Shown: positions 1-8,846, numbered from the stretch's first letter. The stretch: DNA of 64,000 nt from Methylobacterium amylolyticum (GCF_030700245.1 NZ_JAUYZI010000003.1:1-64000), one strand, 5' to 3'. Program-made: numbers and translations. The notes: a model not told the origin generated them from the letters alone.

Positions 1-3000
1 GGCGCGGACCGCCCTCGCCCTCAGGGCGCCGCTCGCCGCCGGCGGCGCGGCGCTGGTCGGGCCGGCCGCCCTCGGGGCGCGCCCCCTCGGGCCGGCCGCC
101 CTGGCCCGCGTCCCGGCCGCGGCCGGCGCCGCGCGGGCGGTTCTGCGGCCGGGCCTGGGGCTGGCGCTGGTAGCGCTGGAGCCGCCAGACCTCGACCTGG
201 GGGACCTCGACGGGGGCGCTCTCGCTATCGGCAGCCTCGGACGCCTCGGCGGACGGCGCCGCCGCGACCGATTCGGCGGGGGGCTCGCCATCCGTCCCGG
301 CCCCGTCCGTGTTGGCGGGCGCCGACGCGGCGACGGGCTCGGCGTCCTCGCCGGCCCGCTCGGACGCGCCGTCCGCGGCGGACGCCGCCTCGGGGACGGT
401 CTCCTCGGGGGCAGCCTCCTCGGTGGTGGCCTCCTCGGCGATGGTCTCCTCGGCGACGGCCTCCTCCGCGGCGACCGGCTCGGCGACGGCCTCCTGGGGG
501 GCGTCCTCGCCGGGACCCGCCGCCTCGGTCGCCTCGGCCGCGACCGTCGTCTCGAGGTCGGCGAGCGCCGCCTCCTCGGTCACGGCGGTCGGGACGGCCT
601 CTTCCACGGCCTGTTCGCCCGCGCCGGCCTCGGTCGCGGCCTGGGATGGGGCCGTCTCGTCCGGGCTGCCGGCCTTGGCGGGCGCCTGCGCCGCGTCCGG
701 TACCGCCGCGTCCGTCGCCGCCGCGTCCGCCGCGGCCTCCGGTCCGGCCGCCAGGGTCTCGGACCCGGCGGCCGCCGAGGGGGCGGCCGGGGCGGTCGCG
801 GCGGCGGGCAGCAGCGGCACGGTGACCGCCGGTCCGGGCCGCGTCTCGGAGACGTAGCCCAGCGATTTCAGGATCGAGGCGAAGTCCTCGCCCGAGCAGC
901 CGACCAGCGAGGTCATGCCGACGGTGGCGACGAACCCGTCCCCGTCGGCGGTGCCGTCCGGCGCCGCGCCGGGCGTGGTGCCGGGGCGGTAGGCGATCGC
1001 CGGGCGGATCAGGTCGGCCAGCCGCTCCAGGATGTCGACCCGCACCGCCCGCTCGCCGCAGACGCGGAAGCCCGCCGCCCGGTAGAGCCCCTTGGCGATC
1101 TCGCGGTCGACCTTGATCGAGGTGCGGCCGGACCCGGCCAGATGCGCGATCTCGTCGAGGCCGCGCTGGTCGAGGCCGCCGTTGCGCAGGGCCCAGAGCT
1201 GCGCCGCCAGCGTGCGCGGAGCCGGCTTCAGCAGCGCGGGCAGGAAGATGTGGTAGGCGCCGAAGCGCACCCCGTGCCGGCGCAGCGCCCCGCGGCCGTC
1301 CTGGTCGAGGCTGCGCATCTCGTGGGCGACCTTGGCGCGCTCCAGCACGCCCAGCGCCTCGACCACCTGGTAGCCGATGCCCTTCGACAGCCCGGTGAGG
1401 TCGGCGGCCGTCTCGATCTCCATCAGCGGGCCGAGCAGCCGGACGATCTGCGCCTTCAGCCACGCGTCGAGCCGCGCCTCCACCCGCTCCCGGTGGCCGC
1501 CGGCGAGGCTGTCGTCGGCGAGCAGGCGGATCTGGGGGGCGAACAGCTTGTCGCCGGGGGCGAGCTTGGCCACCGGCGCGCCGGTCCAGCGGATCGTGCC
1601 GTCGTGGCTGAGCACGAGGGAGGCGTCGGGCGTGGCCGCGAAGCGCTCGGCGCGCGCCTCGATCTCGCCGGCGAGCGCCTTCTCGGCGGCGCTGCGCAGG
1701 GTCTTGGCCTCGTGCCCCTCGGCGCTCGCGTCCGGCACGAACAGGAATCCGTGCAGGTGACCGACGTGCTGACCCTCGACGGTCACGTCCCCGTCGGGGG
1801 TAATCTGGGCTTCGAGCATCGTGTTCTCTCTCAGGCGCCGCATCAGGACGCTGGTGCGCCGGTCGACGAAGCGGCTCGCGAGACGTTCGTGCAGGGCGTC
1901 TGACAGCCTGTCCTCTACCCGACGCGTCTCGCCCTGCCAATGTTCGGGGTCGCGCAGCCAGTCGGGCCGGTTGGCCACGAAGGTCCAGGTCCGCCCCTGG
2001 GCGATCCGGCGGGACAGGGTGTCGATGTCGCCGTCGACCCGGTCGATCATCGCCACGTGCTCGGCGAACCACGTGTCGGGGATGCGCCCGGCCATGCCCT
2101 TCATCAGGAACCGGTAGAGCTGGGCCACGAGGTCGGCGTGGGTCTGGGGGTGGACCTTGCGGTAGTCCGGCACCCCGCACACGTCCCAGAGCCGGCGCAC
2201 CGCGGCGGGGCCCCGCGCCATGTCGCGGATGTCGTCCTCGCGCATGAGGATCTCCAGCGCCTGCTGGTCCTCGCCCATCGGCGCCCGGGTCAGCCCCGCC
2301 TCGTGCGGGTGCTCGTCGAGGCTCCCCTGGAGGGCCTCCAGGCTGCCGAAGCTGAGGTCCGGGTTGCGCCATTGCAGGATGCGCAGGGGATCGAAGTCGT
2401 GGCTTTCCAGCCGCTCGACCAGCTCCGCCTCGAAGGGCGGGCAGCGGCCGGTGGAGCCGAAGGTGCCGTCGGAGAGGTGACGCCCGGCGCGCCCCGCGAT
2501 CTGGCCCATCTCCGCCGGGGTCAGGCGGCGGAAGCGGGTGCCGTCGTATTTCCAGTTCGCGGCGAAGGCGACGTGGTCGACGTCGAGGTTGAGGCCCATC
2601 CCCACCGCGTCGGTGGCCACGAGGTAGTCCACGTCGCCGGACTGGTAGAGCTCGACTTGGGCGTTGCGGGTGCGGGGCGAGAGCGCGCCGAGCACCACCG
2701 CCGCGCCGCCCCGCTGGCGCCGGATCAGCTCGGCGATGGCGTAGACCTCCTCCGCCGAGAACGCGACGATCGCCGTGCGCCGGGGCAGCCGCGACAGCTT
2801 CTTCTCCCCCGCGAAGGTGAGCTGCGAGAGGCGCGGGCGGGTGGTGGTGTGAACGTTCGGGATCAGGTCCTGCACCAGCGGCAGGATCGTGCCCGAGCCG
2901 ATCAGCAGGGTCTCCTCGCGGCCGCGGACGTAGAGCAGCCGATCGGTGAAGACGTGGCCGCGGTCCATGTCGGCGCCGAGCTGGATCTCGTCGATGGCCA

Positions 3001-3364
3001 CGAACGCCACGTCGAGGTCGCGCGGCATCGCCTCGATCGTGCAGATCCAGTAGCGCGGCCGGTCCGGCTTTATTTTTTCCTCTCCCGTCACCAGCGCGAC
3101 CTTGTCGGGGCCGACCTTGGCGACGACGCGCAGAAAAACCTCCCGGGCGAGCAGCCGCAGGGGCAGCCCGATCATGCCGGTCGGGTGGGCGAGCATGCGC
3201 TCGATGGCGAGGTGGGTCTTGCCGGTGTTGGTCGGCCCCAGCACCGCCGTGACCCCGCGGGCGCGGGCGTGGCGGGGCAGGGAGCGCCGGTCGGAGCGGA
3301 ACGGGGCGTCGATAATCGGCGGTTCCTCGGGACGGAAGACCGTCGGGGGGAGGAGCCCCGTCAA
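1..3364 (-). CDS. SUV3/MgpS-type DExH RNA helicase (3' end beyond window)
   Basis: Superfamily 2 helicase of the mitochondrial SUV3/bacterial MgpS type, probably acting on structured RNA. At least 1121 residues lie in the window and the C-terminus is cut by the left edge. Visible motifs are Walker A GPTNTGKT (Lys49), the DEIQ box, and motif VI QIAGRAGR. After about residue 840 the sequence becomes a long Ala/Glu/Thr-rich acidic stretch, and from about 1060 an Arg/Gly/Pro/Gln-rich tail, both predicted disordered. The start is taken as TTG 3364: it overlaps the stop of the upstream small gene (TTGA), an in-frame TGA lies just upstream, and no ATG precedes the Walker A motif. CTG 3379 is a less likely alternative. 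The family assignment is firm; the RNA-decay role is inferred from the family. Confidence 0.88.
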   Translation of the reverse strand, partial: MTGLLPPTVFRPEEPPIIDAPFRSDRRSLPRHARARGVTAVLGPTNTGKTHLAIERMLAHPTGMIGLPLRLLAREVFLRVVAKVGPDKVALVTGEEKIKPDRPRYWICTIEAMPRDLDVAFVAIDEIQLGADMDRGHVFTDRLLYVRGREETLLIGSGTILPLVQDLIPNVHTTTRPRLSQLTFAGEKKLSRLPRRTAIVAFSAEEVYAIAELIRRQRGGAAVVLGALSPRTRNAQVELYQSGDVDYLVATDAVGMGLNLDVDHVAFAANWKYDGTRFRRLTPAEMGQIAGRAGRHLSDGTFGSTGRCPPFEAELVERLESHDFDPLRILQWRNPDLSFGSLEALQGSLDEHPHEAGLTRAPMGEDQQALEILMREDDIRDMARGPAAVRRLWDVCGVPDYRKVHPQTHADLVAQLYRFLMKGMAGRIPDTWFAEHVAMIDRVDGDIDTLSRRIAQGRTWTFVANRPDWLRDPEHWQGETRRVEDRLSDALHERLASRFVDRRTSVLMRRLRENTMLEAQITPDGDVTVEGQHVGHLHGFLFVPDASAEGHEAKTLRSAAEKALAGEIEARAERFAATPDASLVLSHDGTIRWTGAPVAKLAPGDKLFAPQIRLLADDSLAGGHRERVEARLDAWLKAQIVRLLGPLMEIETAADLTGLSKGIGYQVVEALGVLERAKVAHEMRSLDQDGRGALRRHGVRFGAYHIFLPALLKPAPRTLAAQLWALRNGGLDQRGLDEIAHLAGSGRTSIKVDREIAKGLYRAAGFRVCGERAVRVDILERLADLIRPAIAYRPGTTPGAAPDGTADGDGFVATVGMTSLVGCSGEDFASILKSLGYVSETRPGPAVTVPLLPAAATAPAAPSAAAGSETLAAGPEAAADAAATDAAVPDAAQAPAKAGSPDETAPSQAATEAGAGEQAVEEAVPTAVTEEAALADLETTVAAEATEAAGPGEDAPQEAVAEPVAAEEAVAEETIAEEATTEEAAPEETVPEAASAADGASERAGEDAEPVAASAPANTDGAGTDGEPPAESVAAAPSAEASEAADSESAPVEVPQVEVWRLQRYQRQPQARPQNRPRGAGRGRDAGQGGRPEGARPEGGRPDQRRAAGGERRPEGEGGPR

Positions 3365-3663
3365 TAGCGGCGGGACCAGCGCCTCTCATATGGGACGCCG
3401 CCGCCGTCGCCGCCAACCTGCGGCGTTATGAACGGGTACACGTCGATCTGCATGTTGGCGGCCGGCCCCTGCGGCGCCACGTCGGCGCACAGCGTCTGGG
3501 GCACCGCCACCAGCGGGCCGCGCTGGGGGCCGTCGACCACCTGGGCCGAGGAGTAGGCGTCGCCGCCGCAATCGGAGCCGGAGCCGGCATCGAGCGAGCC
3601 GGCCGCGGCCGGGGCGGCACCGAGGAGGGCGAGGAGGGGGAGGAGGGGGAGAAGCGTGCGCAT
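3361..3663 (-). CDS. small secreted hypothetical protein
   Basis: A 100-residue protein with a clear Sec signal peptide: a short basic N-terminus, a Leu-rich core and an AAPAAAG cleavage region near residues 16-22. The mature part contains two cysteines and ends in an Arg/Tyr-rich tail. I do not recognise a family. Its TGA overlaps the TTG start of the helicase by two bases, so the two genes probably form a translationally coupled operon. It is divergent from the ArsR gene, with about 100 bp between the starts. Shine-Dalgarno support is weak. Confidence 0.6.
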   Translation of the reverse strand: MRTLLPLLPLLALLGAAPAAAGSLDAGSGSDCGGDAYSSAQVVDGPQRGPLVAVPQTLCADVAPQGPAANMQIDVYPFITPQVGGDGGGVPYERRWSRRY

Positions 3664-3728
3664 GGCGCGATTGGACGGCGCGGAGCGTTAAGGACCCCTC
3701 TCCGGGGCGAGCCTCCCCGCGATCACGG

Positions 3729-3770
3729 TTGACATTAAACCATATGGTTTTACAAAAACCGATATGGTTG
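3729..3770 (+). promoter_or_regulatory. ArsR promoter/operator
   Basis: TTGACA at 3729-3734 is a good -35 box. It is followed by the perfect 14-bp palindrome AAACCATATGGTTT (3737-3750) and a second imperfect copy, AACC-N5-GGTT (3758-3770), that covers the start codon of the regulator. The layout fits autorepression by an ArsR-type dimer. The -10 element is not clear and the leader would be very short. Confidence 0.6.
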
Positions 3771-4111
3771 ACAGATCGGATCAACGTCTCGACGCCATCT
3801 TCCACGCGCTGGCCGATCCCACCCGGCGCGCGATCCTCGGCATGCTGGCGCAGCGCGAGCACGCCATCGGCGAACTCGCCCCCGCCTTCCCGATCTCGGG
3901 CGTCGCCGTCTCGAAACACGTCCGGACGCTGGAGGCCGCCGGCCTCGTGACGCGGCGCGTGCGGGGGCGGTCCCACCTGTGCCGGCTGGATCCCGTGGCG
4001 CTGCTCGAAGCGCATCGCTGGCTGGGCGGCTACCAGCGCTTCTGGTCCGAGCGCCTCGACGCGCTGGAAGCCCTGCTGGAGGAGATGAAGCGCGAGCCCG
4101 ACGGCCGCTGA
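3764..4111 (+). CDS. ArsR-family winged-helix repressor
   Basis: A 115-residue ArsR/SmtB-type regulator. The winged helix covers about residues 8-85, with the family signature LADPTRRAIL, a recognition-helix region around AVSKHVRTLE, and a basic wing (TRRVRGRSH). There is no CxCxxC-type metal motif, so it belongs to the metal-independent subgroup often linked to SRPBCC proteins. The ATG at 3764 lies inside the second operator half and lacks a Shine-Dalgarno, so translation may be nearly leaderless. The transporter gene follows after 44 bp, and an SRPBCC gene lies further downstream. Autoregulation is inferred from the palindrome. Confidence 0.85.
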   Translation: MVDRSDQRLDAIFHALADPTRRAILGMLAQREHAIGELAPAFPISGVAVSKHVRTLEAAGLVTRRVRGRSHLCRLDPVALLEAHRWLGGYQRFWSERLDALEALLEEMKREPDGR

Positions 4112-4155
4112 CCTCCGGCACGGCCACCGACCCGAAACGAGCAGGGAGGACGAGG

Positions 4156-5877
4156 ATGACGCAGGACGCCGCCTATCATCCGGCCGGAGCGCCGACCGGA
4201 GCGTCGGCTCGCCGCGCCCCGGCCCCGGTGGAGGCGGCCGCGCCGGCGGGGGACAGCGGCCGGATGCGCCGCGTGGTCGTCGCCTCCTCCCTCGGCGCGG
4301 TGTTCGAGGCCTACGACCTCGTCCTGTACGGGCCGATGGCGGCGATCATCGCCCGCACCTTCTTCTCGGGGCTGGACGAGGCCTACGCCTACGTCTTCGC
4401 CCTGCTCTCGGCGGCGGTCAGCTACCTCGCGCGCCCGTTCGGCGGCCTGATCTTCGGCCGCCTCGGCGACCTCGCCGGGCGCAAGTACGCGTTCCTGCTC
4501 ACCATCGTGGTGATGGGCGGCTCCACCGTGCTCATCGGCCTGCTGCCCTGCTACGCGGCGGTCGGGATCGCCTCGCCGATCCTGCTGATGAGCCTGCGCT
4601 TCGTGCAGGGGCTCGCCTTCGGCGGCGAGTTCGGCGGCGCCGTGACCTACATCGCCGAGCACGCCAGCGCCCGGAACCGCGGGCTGGCCACCAGCGCGGT
4701 CGGCATCACCATGGCCTGCGGGCTGATCCTCGCCATCCTGGTGGTGCTCGCCTGCGAGACCCTGCTCGGCAAGGCCGCCTTCGAGGCCTGGGGTTGGCGG
4801 ATCCCCTTCCTGCTCTCGGCCGTGCTGATGCTAGTCTCGGTCTACATGCGCCTGCGCCTTCAGGAATCGCCCCTGTTCCTGCGCATGCGCAGCGGCGGCG
4901 GCCTCGCGAAGCGGCCGGTGCGGGAGGCGCTGGGCCAGTGGCGCTACCTGCGCACCGGCCTGCTCGTGCTGTTCGGCGCCGTGGCCGGGCAGTCGGTGGC
5001 GACCGCGACCGGCGCCTACCCGATCTACCTGCTGATGCTGAACCTGAAGATCGACCCGTTCCTGCTGCACTACACGATCCTCGGCTACAGCACCGGCCTC
5101 GTCGCCTGCCTGATCGCCGCCGGCTGGCTCTCGGACCGGGTCGGCCGCAAGCCGGTGATGCTCGCGGGTTTCATCGGCACCGCCCTCGTCGCGCTCCCCG
5201 TGTTCCAGGCGGTCACGCACCGCGCCCACCCGGCCCTGGAGACGGCGATGGCCGCCCATCCCGTGGTGGTGGCGGCCGACCCCGCCGGGTGCAGCCGCCA
5301 GTTCGATCCCCTCGGCCTCGCCCCGTTCCGGACGCCCTGCGACGTCGCCCGCCGGGCGGTCGCCAAGCTCGGGATCCCCTACGAGACCCGGGCGGTCGAG
5401 GCCGGCGCGCCGGCGCAGGTTCTGGTCGGCGCGGCGGCCGTGGCGGCCTTCGACGGGCGCGGGATGGACAAGGCGGCGTTCGACGCGGGCAACGCCGCGT
5501 TCGGCCGCAGCCTCGCGGCGGCCCTGAGCGAGGCGGGCTACCCGGCCAGGGCCGACCCGGCGCGCACCGACGTGCCGGCCCTGATCGGGCTGCTCGTGCT
5601 CCTCAACGCCTTCGTGGCGCTCGCCTCCGCCCCGCTGGCCGCGTGGATGATCGAACTCGTCCCCACCCGCATCCGCAGCACGGTGCTGTCGCTGGCCTAC
5701 AACCTCGGCGGGCTGTTCGGCGGCTTCTTCCCGGCCATCGCCTTCTCGGCCTTCACGGCGACCGGGAGCCTCTACGCCGGCCTGTGGTACGCGACGGCCG
5801 TGCTCGCCGTCTCCGCGGCGGTCGCGGCGCTGTTCCTGCCCGAAACCCGGGGCCGACCCCTCGACGCGGTCGCGTGA
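4156..5877 (+). CDS. MFS transporter, metabolite:H+ symporter (MHS) type
   Basis: A 573-residue inner-membrane transporter. The N-terminal half shows the MHS signatures: YDLVLYGPMAA in TM1, the GRLGDLAGRK loop, and RFVQGLAFGGEFGG in TM4. The C-terminal half repeats the loop (SDRVGRKP) and ends with a PETRGRPL motif. Residues about 352-472 form a soluble insertion with a Cys-N14-Cys pair between two late membrane segments, as in other long MHS members. The ATG at 4156 is preceded by AGGGAGGA. A longer reading from 3979 would only translate the preceding ArsR gene in the wrong frame. Likely substrate: a carboxylate or osmolyte; not determinable here. Confidence 0.88.
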   Translation: MTQDAAYHPAGAPTGASARRAPAPVEAAAPAGDSGRMRRVVVASSLGAVFEAYDLVLYGPMAAIIARTFFSGLDEAYAYVFALLSAAVSYLARPFGGLIFGRLGDLAGRKYAFLLTIVVMGGSTVLIGLLPCYAAVGIASPILLMSLRFVQGLAFGGEFGGAVTYIAEHASARNRGLATSAVGITMACGLILAILVVLACETLLGKAAFEAWGWRIPFLLSAVLMLVSVYMRLRLQESPLFLRMRSGGGLAKRPVREALGQWRYLRTGLLVLFGAVAGQSVATATGAYPIYLLMLNLKIDPFLLHYTILGYSTGLVACLIAAGWLSDRVGRKPVMLAGFIGTALVALPVFQAVTHRAHPALETAMAAHPVVVAADPAGCSRQFDPLGLAPFRTPCDVARRAVAKLGIPYETRAVEAGAPAQVLVGAAAVAAFDGRGMDKAAFDAGNAAFGRSLAAALSEAGYPARADPARTDVPALIGLLVLLNAFVALASAPLAAWMIELVPTRIRSTVLSLAYNLGGLFGGFFPAIAFSAFTATGSLYAGLWYATAVLAVSAAVAALFLPETRGRPLDAVA

Positions 5878-5901
5878 GGCGCGGCCCCCCGGTCTGCACT
5901 C

Positions 5902-6003
5902 AGAGCCGTCCCCGACCGCGTTGCGATCGGGAACGGCTCTAAGTCATTGTTTTGACGCGCTCTCCTTCGCCGAACCGGCATCCACTTCGGCGGCGAGCGC
6001 TCT
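5902..6003. repeat. Rhizobiales-type intergenic repeat, copy A
   Basis: A 102-bp element whose first 39 bp form a hairpin (AGAGCCGT...ACGGCTCT, two mismatches, 5902-5940). The rest reads TTTTGACGCG..CGAACCGG..GAGCGCTCT. A second copy is at 13443-13545. The hairpin could also end transcription of the MFS gene. The copy reaches to just before the Shine-Dalgarno of the next gene. Confidence 0.75.
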
Positions 6004-6017
6004 TGGAGGGACCCACG

Positions 6018-7163
6018 ATGTCGGACGACACACGCGTCGCCGTCGTGCTGGTGCGCCAGCTCAACGCCCCGCGGCGGACGGTGTTCGAGGCCTGCACCGA
6101 CCCGCGGCGGCTGGCGCGCTGGCTGGCGCCGGCGGCCGGCGAGGTCCGCTCGGTCACCGGCGACCCGCGGGTGGGCGGTCTGTTCCGGCTCGACGGCGTC
6201 GATCCGAACGGGCAGGCCTACGCCGTGCGCGGCACATACCTGGAGATCGTGCCGGACCGCGGCCTGCTGATGACGTGGCTGTTCGAGGGGGCCGCGCCGC
6301 TCGGCGGCCCGCCCTCCCGGGTCCGGATCGACCTGCGCGCCCTCGGCGCCGACACGACCGAGATGACCCTGTCGCACGAGCGGATCGACGATCAGGCCGT
6401 GGCCGACCGCTACGGGACGGCGTGGGCGATCTGCCTCGACCGGCTGCGCTGGTCGACGGATCCCAAGCCCGAGGGGGCCGTGTTCCGCTCGCCGCTGGGG
6501 CAGATCGGCAGCCTCTACGGCGACCGGCACCGGGTCCTCCAGGACGCCTTCGGGACCCGGCCGCTGGCCAACCGCCTGCGCGGCCTGTCCGTCACCAGCG
6601 CGATGACCGACGCGCAGATGCGGTTCGTGGCGGGGCGCGACGCCGTCTTCCTGACCACGATCGACCATCGCGGCTACCCGACCTGCTCCCACAAGGGCGG
6701 CCAGCCCGGCTTCGTGCGGGTGCTCGACGCCGCCACGCTCGAAATCCCGAGCTACGACGGCAACGGCATGTACCTCAGCGCCGGCAACGTGGCGGAGAAC
6801 CCGAAGGTTGGCCTGCTGTTCATCGATCTCGAGCGGCCGCACCGGCTGCGGGTCCACGGGACGGCGTCGCTGCTGCGCGACGCGGGGGCGCTGGAGGCCC
6901 ATCCCGGCGCGGAGCTGGTCCTGCGGGTCGCGATCCTGGAGATCTTCGCCAACTGCCCTCGCTACATCCACCGCTATCGCCGCGTGGCGACCTCGCGCTT
7001 CGCGCCCGGCGAGGACCGGGCGGGGGAGGTGCCGGCCTGGAAGACCATCGACGTCGTCCGCGACGCGGTGCCGGAGCGGGACCGCACGCGGATGGAGCGC
7101 TCCGGCGCGGCGCCGATCACGATCGAGACCTACCGGGAGCGTCTGGAGCGCGGCGAGACGTGA
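6018..7163 (+). CDS. SRPBCC (AHSA1) - PNPOx-like flavin-barrel fusion protein
   Basis: A 381-residue two-domain protein. Residues about 5-140 are an SRPBCC/AHSA1 fold (NAPRRTVFEACTDPRRLARW, GTYLEIVPDRGLLMTW), a hydrophobic-ligand cavity family. Residues about 185-345 are a pyridoxamine 5'-phosphate oxidase-like split barrel (FLTTIDHRGYPTCSHKGG, GNVAENPKVGLLFIDL) that usually binds FMN, F420 or haem. ATG 6018 follows GGAGGG, and an upstream ATG at 5952 lies inside the repeat and is rejected. Its ArsR-type regulator is two genes upstream. The reaction is unknown; a flavin-dependent detoxification step is a guess. Confidence 0.85.
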   Translation: MSDDTRVAVVLVRQLNAPRRTVFEACTDPRRLARWLAPAAGEVRSVTGDPRVGGLFRLDGVDPNGQAYAVRGTYLEIVPDRGLLMTWLFEGAAPLGGPPSRVRIDLRALGADTTEMTLSHERIDDQAVADRYGTAWAICLDRLRWSTDPKPEGAVFRSPLGQIGSLYGDRHRVLQDAFGTRPLANRLRGLSVTSAMTDAQMRFVAGRDAVFLTTIDHRGYPTCSHKGGQPGFVRVLDAATLEIPSYDGNGMYLSAGNVAENPKVGLLFIDLERPHRLRVHGTASLLRDAGALEAHPGAELVLRVAILEIFANCPRYIHRYRRVATSRFAPGEDRAGEVPAWKTIDVVRDAVPERDRTRMERSGAAPITIETYRERLERGET

Positions 7164-7200
7164 CCGCGCCCCGTCGACGCCCTCGACGCGCCGGTCGCGG

Positions 7201-8124
7201 CTACTGGCCCGGCAGGCTCGCCTGCGCCATCGCCGGTGCGGGCGGTGCGGCCTGCGCGGCACCGGCGGTCGGCGCGGCGGGGCCCGTCCAGCGCGTCGCC
7301 TCGATGATGTTGGTGCCGATCTGGGTGAGCACCGCGATGCGCAGCGGGATCAGCACCCGCGTCCCCTCCACGGGGGCGAGCCAGACCGACATCTCGCGGT
7401 TGTCCTCCATGAACTTCACCCCGGGCCGGTCGGGCCGGTGGCCGGCGATCGCCTGGTAGCGGGCGGTGCACACGAGCACCGGCCCGGCATAGCCCGGCTT
7501 CTGCACCTCGCGGGTCTCGGCGTAGCTCAGCACGACGTTGAAGCGGGTGGCGCCGTCGAACACCGGCAGCGTCCGGTTGCAGTTCTCCGGATCGGTCGGG
7601 GCGCCCTGGGCGCGCACCGGCATCACCAGGGCGCTCGCCGGATCCATGATCCCGCGCCGGTTGGCGGCGGTGACCGGCACGCGGTCCTGCATGTCGAGGA
7701 GCGGCGGCGTGATCTCGGTCTGCACGACGTTGCCGCGGGCGAGCGCCATGCGCACCGCGATCCCGGCATGCGCCGTGCGGGTGGCGATCGAGAAGGTGCC
7801 CGGCACCGGTCCGGCGCCGAGGACGCCCGAGGCGCGGGCCGAGCCCTGGCCGCCGGTGATCGCGCCGACGAGGCCGGTCAGCGTCGCCGAGACGTCCATG
7901 GTGTAGCGGTCGCGCTCGAACGCCCCGGCGAGATGCGCCGTGCCGATCGGCAGGCCCGCGAGGTTGATCCCGTACTCCACCGCCACCGCGGTCGTGCCGG
8001 GCTTGGCGGCCTTGGCCGCCCGCGAGCGGGCCTCGGCGGGGGCGTGGAGCAGGATCGGCCCGGCGATCCCGACGAGCAGTCCGGCGCAGAAGAGGGCGGC
8101 GCTCCGCAGAGTCTTGACGCGCAT
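7201..8124 (-). CDS. DUF3108 domain-containing periplasmic protein
   Basis: A 307-residue exported protein. A signal peptide occupies residues 1-28 (hydrophobic core AALFCAGLLVGIAG, then APAEA), followed by a DUF3108-like region (VEYGINLAGLPIGTAHL, then SVWLAPVEGTRVLIPLRI near the C-terminus). The family is poorly characterised and linked with the envelope. ATG 8124 was chosen because the signal peptide begins there and AGGA lies about 11 bases upstream. The longer open frame upstream is Arg-rich noise. It converges with the SRPBCC fusion gene. Confidence 0.8.
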   Translation of the reverse strand: MRVKTLRSAALFCAGLLVGIAGPILLHAPAEARSRAAKAAKPGTTAVAVEYGINLAGLPIGTAHLAGAFERDRYTMDVSATLTGLVGAITGGQGSARASGVLGAGPVPGTFSIATRTAHAGIAVRMALARGNVVQTEITPPLLDMQDRVPVTAANRRGIMDPASALVMPVRAQGAPTDPENCNRTLPVFDGATRFNVVLSYAETREVQKPGYAGPVLVCTARYQAIAGHRPDRPGVKFMEDNREMSVWLAPVEGTRVLIPLRIAVLTQIGTNIIEATRWTGPAAPTAGAAQAAPPAPAMAQASLPGQ

Positions 8125-8267
8125 GGTCCGGATCGAATCCTGAGGTCCGCGCCGGTCGCCCCGCGCGGGATGAGGGTCGGTTATCCGCACCGCATGGTTA
8201 ACAGACGGTTGGGCCGGCTCCTGTCGCGGCCGCGCCACGGGGCGCACTCTTCGTGACCGGCTTCGCC

Positions 8268-8297
8268 TTGACGGGACGGGCCCCCCTCGCCTATAGG
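8268..8297 (+). promoter_or_regulatory. rpmB promoter
   Basis: TTGACG (8268-8273) and TATAGG (8292-8297) are separated by 18 bp, giving a predicted leader of about 115 bases before rpmB. The roughly 290-bp gap from 8125 to 8418 otherwise shows nothing recognisable. Confidence 0.6.
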
Positions 8298-8418
8298 CTC
8301 GCGCCTTCAACAGGACTCCGCCGGACCTGGACGGACGCACGGGCGCGGCCCGAGGCGCGCGACGATCGCGCCGGCTGCGGCCCACCCTCGGCGGAACGAG
8401 ACGGGATCAAGCATCATC

Positions 8419-8718
8419 ATGGCGCGCCGCTGCGAACTCACCGGCAAGGCCGTTCAGGTCGGTCACCTCGTGAGCCACTCGAACCGCAAGACCAAGTGCC
8501 GGTTCCTGCCGAATCTCTGCAACGTCACGCTGCAGTCGGACACGCTGGGCAAGCGGGTGCGCCTGCGCATCACCGCCCACGCCCTGCGCTCGGTAGAGCA
8601 CCGCGGCGGCCTGGACGCGTTCCTCGTCAAGGCCTCCGAGGGCGAGCTGTCGCAGACTGCCCGCCTGCTGAAGCGCGAGATCCACAAGAAGCTCGCCGAG
8701 GCCCCGGCCGCCGCCTGA
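8419..8718 (+). CDS. rpmB: 50S ribosomal protein L28
   Basis: A 99-residue large-subunit ribosomal protein, full length for alphaproteobacterial L28. It begins [15 protein letters not shown] and contains the conserved [11 protein letters not shown] and [14 protein letters not shown] segments. It is a single-gene unit with its own promoter and a rho-independent terminator downstream, as is common for rpmB in this class. The ribosome binding site is weak, and the start is fixed by the conserved N-terminus. Confidence 0.97.
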   Translation: MARRCELTGKAVQVGHLVSHSNRKTKCRFLPNLCNVTLQSDTLGKRVRLRITAHALRSVEHRGGLDAFLVKASEGELSQTARLLKREIHKKLAEAPAAA

Positions 8719-8745
8719 GGCGTCCACCCGCGCTGTCTCAGAGAG

Positions 8746-8776
8746 CGGCGGTTCGCGCGAGGCGAGCCGCCGTTTT
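8746..8776 (+). terminator. rho-independent terminator after rpmB
   Basis: A stem of GGCGGTTCGC and GCGAGCCGCC (one G-T pair) with a 5-base loop is followed by GTTTT. It lies 28 bases after the rpmB stop codon. Confidence 0.8.
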
Positions 8777-8830
8777 CGCGCGTCTAGGGGATCGGCCAGG
8801 GCTCGACGGCTTGACGGGCCGGCTCCGCTT

Positions 8831-8846
8831 TGTACCAATCGGTACA
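8831..8846. promoter_or_regulatory. TetR-type operator
   Basis: Palindrome TGTACC-AATC-GGTACA, 35 bp before the NTF2-like gene whose downstream partner encodes a TetR regulator. Such a 6-4-6 palindrome is typical of TetR-family sites. Binding is inferred. Confidence 0.6.

Noticed and set aside
309..857. Plus-strand Ala/Ser-rich reading frame opposite the helicase tail
   Set aside because: It is the antisense image of the Ala/Glu-rich tail. The minus-strand frame continues the helicase core without interruption.
5212..5570. 120-residue insertion in the MHS-type transporter
   Set aside because: I recall the same Cys-containing insertion in long MHS-family members, so it is a family trait rather than a new fusion.
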